The notes under the pieces: generated by a model
Seen by the model: only the letters and a program-made list of their open reading frames with translations
The model's database searches: none
What the model was told of the DNA's origin: nothing
NCBI RefSeq assembly: GCF_021155765.1
Contig: NC_060110.1
Coordinates: 23,644,001 to 23,708,000 of the forward strand
Source: Diprion similis
Lineage: Eukaryota; Arthropoda; Insecta; Hymenoptera; Diprionidae
Direction: 5' to 3'
DNA length: 64,000 bases
Position numbers and translations under genes: made by a program
Part shown: one piece after another, positions 61,818 to 64,000 of the stretch
Layout: the number at the start of each line of letters is the position of its first letter
Position numbering within the stretch: position 1 is the stretch's first letter

Positions 61818-63905
61818 CTATACCTGAGTTGGTGGGGTCGAACTTGCCCCCGTTTTATTTGAACTTTCGGTCGTGATGTATTTCGCACGGTCCTTGCGTT
61901 TCGAGTTTCCGTCAAGTTCTTGAAGAATTGAGTCGAGAGACCGGCCCTTGGTTTCCGGGACGAAAATCCACGTGAAGACGAAGGTGAGGGCGGTGAACCC
62001 GCCGAAGATAAAGAAGCACCCGTAAATACCGACGAGAGCAGAAATGGTCGGGAAAAATTTCAAAACCAGGAAGGCCAGTATCCATAAAAACTCCATGGAG
62101 ACGGAATTGGCCAGCCCGGCAATCTCTGGGCTGAAGACTTCCGAGGCGATGACAAAAGGCACTGGACCCATGCCCAGGGAGTAGACTATAACGTAAGCCG
62201 ACAACGCGGTGACGGGAATCCAGCAGAAGGCCGTTACCTCGTAGCCGTGGTTTTGGAGATAGGAAAAGAAGCCGAGGGTGCAGAGGCAGACGGACATACC
62301 GGCGCAAGATATCAGAATCAACAGTCTTCTTCCAGCACGTTCCATCAACGCGGTCGACATGTTCGAGCCAAATACTTGAATGGCTCCAACAATGATGGCG
62401 GCCGTGTCAGGGGACAACGAACTGCCTGCAGCCTTGAATATCGTCGCCGAGTAACTCACCTGAAATGACGATAAACAATCGTTATTACTCGTGTGCTTTG
62501 AATCCCACGCAGTATGAATGAATCGACGATGATGATGCTGAGGATGATGCGGACGTCGTTATATTTAGGAAGCCAGACGATGATGCCGACCCTTCAGGTT
62601 CCTTACTATGGCAAATATTCCGCAGAGTTGTTGCCCGCCAAGGAGGCCGAACGCGATCATCACACCCTTGATTGTTCGTCGGGTTTTGAACAAGTCCTTG
62701 AAGCCGACCTTCTGCTGTGACGCGATCGACTCCTTGGTCATTGAGGTCAGAAATACGAGCTCCTTGTCCACCACTTGTCGGTCGCCACCTCGAAGCCACA
62801 GCAAAGATCTGTCAACAAGCATAAATCTATTCGTGTAGCACGTTTGCCGTAAATCAACATTCCTTTGTTTACTAATGGCGACATGTGTCAATAGACCAAT
62901 CAGAATACAAAGCGTACTATAAATAGAAGACAAAAATCTTCCTGCTCAATTTATCTCCTCGGCCTCTTATACTCTATCCATTCACCGAGACGTTGAGAAC
63001 TCTGATTTATTACACTCACTACGCTCTGCTGTAATCTCCGATAAAAATGTCGGTCGGGAATACTTAGAACCGAGATTATTGTGTGGTCGGATGTAATTTG
63101 TCTTTCAATTAATCGAACCGATATGAAACAATACCCGCAAGTCTTGCTCGACAATCGAGACTTCGTACAACGACTCAAAAAAATTGGCCATTTTGAAACG
63201 AAACTATCGCAAGCGTCTCGAGACTTTTGATAATAACAAAAGCAAGTCACAATAAATATTGTCGAACAATTCTCCAGGTGAAATTAATCCTTGATCTTTT
63301 GAAAGCATGATGGAAAGTTTGAATCTACCCGACCTACCTTCCGGCCTCTGACATCCGGTCACAACGAACGAGGTACGTCGGCGATTCGGGCATGAATATA
63401 AACGCCCCGAGGTAAACCACGGGGATAACTGAGGCACAAATGGCGAACACACGGAAGGACAGGAGAGTCCCCAGAACGTATGTGAGGAGGATACCAAGGT
63501 TGATGAAGAAGACTAGCAGACTACCAAGCATCCCACGGATGTCGCTGCTCGCGATTTCCCCGACGTAGAGAGGAACCACCAAAATACTTCCGGCGCCACC
63601 GATTCCGGCGAAGAAACGAGCCACGAAGAGGTAGCTCTGATCCTGGGCGAATATCGTGACGAGCCAGCAAATTCCGTAGGGCATCGCTAGCAAGTAACCG
63701 GCAGTCTTACGCCCGAATTTTTCTGCCATCATGCCAAAGAGCGGAGTACCCAGAAGACCTCCAACGCAGAGGGAGCCTCCAAGCCACGAAGCACCCTCAT
63801 CCGACATCGGCTCAATTCCAACCGGAGGATTTTCACTCTGGAGTTGGGGTGTCATAGGTGATGTCCAGCCCGCCATTGTTCCGTATGCGAAAGCGGCCAG
63901 GTTGA
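61818..63905 (-). CDS. facilitated trehalose/sugar transporter, Tret1-like (5' exon missing)
   Basis: Major facilitator of the sugar-porter family, predicted to move trehalose or another sugar across the plasma membrane. Exons on the minus strand: 63905-63338, 62808-62607 and 62459-61818, joined as GR|SLLWLRGG (phase 2) and GIFAI|VSYSATIF (phase 0), giving about 470 residues. The reading enters through an acceptor at 63906 (ACTTCCAG|TC AAC CTG), so the first exon lies beyond the right edge. Family marks in order: FAYGTMAGWTSPM in helix 1, GRKTAGYLL, PESPTYLVR after helix 6, GGQQLCGIFAI in helix 7, ERAGRRLLIL, YSLGMGPVPFVIASEVF in helix 10, and VPETKGRSLDSI before the C-terminal tail. A twelve-helix protein is expected. 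It belongs to the large insect Tret1-like group, so the paralogue and substrate cannot be fixed from sequence alone. Confidence 0.9.
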
Positions 63906-64000
63906 CTGGAAGTTTGAAACAAAATTTCCTTCAGAAGAGAAAACGGTCGATTATTCATTTAGGGTAGGGAATCCGAGGGGTGACAGTGTCCTGGCAAAAG

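Noticed and set aside
1-64000. CRISPR arrays, operons, phage or plasmid features
   Set aside because: None seen; spliced genes with long introns and animal families show that this is a eukaryotic nuclear window.

Overview
This is eukaryotic nuclear DNA, most likely from an insect and probably a hymenopteran. That is an inference from the protein families, the intron sizes, the AT-rich composition and the absence of bacterial features. The window is ordinary genomic sequence: five genes I can name, one decayed gene, several candidate exons, and much non-coding DNA with microsatellites and short non-autonomous repeats. I assembled splice structures by hand from GT..AG boundaries, reading-frame phase and family knowledge. 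No alignment was run.

Layout. 0-1.4 kb: plus-strand remains of an NLR-like gene (NTPase, helical/TPR-like part, ankyrin) with a nonsense codon and frameshifts. 1.4-20.6 kb: non-coding, with repeats and weak candidate exons at 3340-3383 and at 14519-14670 plus 15519-15583 (plus strand). A large foldback inverted repeat lies at 19679-20514. 20.6-24.7 kb: the first two coding exons of Trim9 (minus); the rest lies to the left of these exons and was not found here. 25.1-25.4 kb: an unrecognised minus-strand coding exon. 28.0-30.2 kb: L2HGDH (six exons, plus). 30.8-31.9 kb: PGAP2 (four exons, minus), convergent with L2HGDH. 36.2-40.5 kb: CAMKMT (two exons, plus) behind a GC-rich promoter. 40.5-55.7 kb: non-coding, with a convincing candidate first coding exon at 46405-46521 and two phase-compatible candidate exons near 51 kb. 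55.8-59.9 kb: WBP4 (plus). 61.8-63.9 kb: a Tret1-like sugar transporter (minus), whose first exon is off the right edge.

The genes do not form a pathway. They are unrelated housekeeping or neuronal genes: an E3 ligase of axon guidance, a mitochondrial metabolite-repair enzyme, a GPI-lipid remodelling factor, a calmodulin methyltransferase, a spliceosome component and a sugar transporter. I found no convincing novel system. The observations most worth following are the near-palindromic hairpin just inside Trim9 intron 2, the degenerate NLR-like gene, the alternative in-frame splice pair in WBP4 with a MITE in the same intron, the paired ATGGCGG repeat family, and the hidden short exons.
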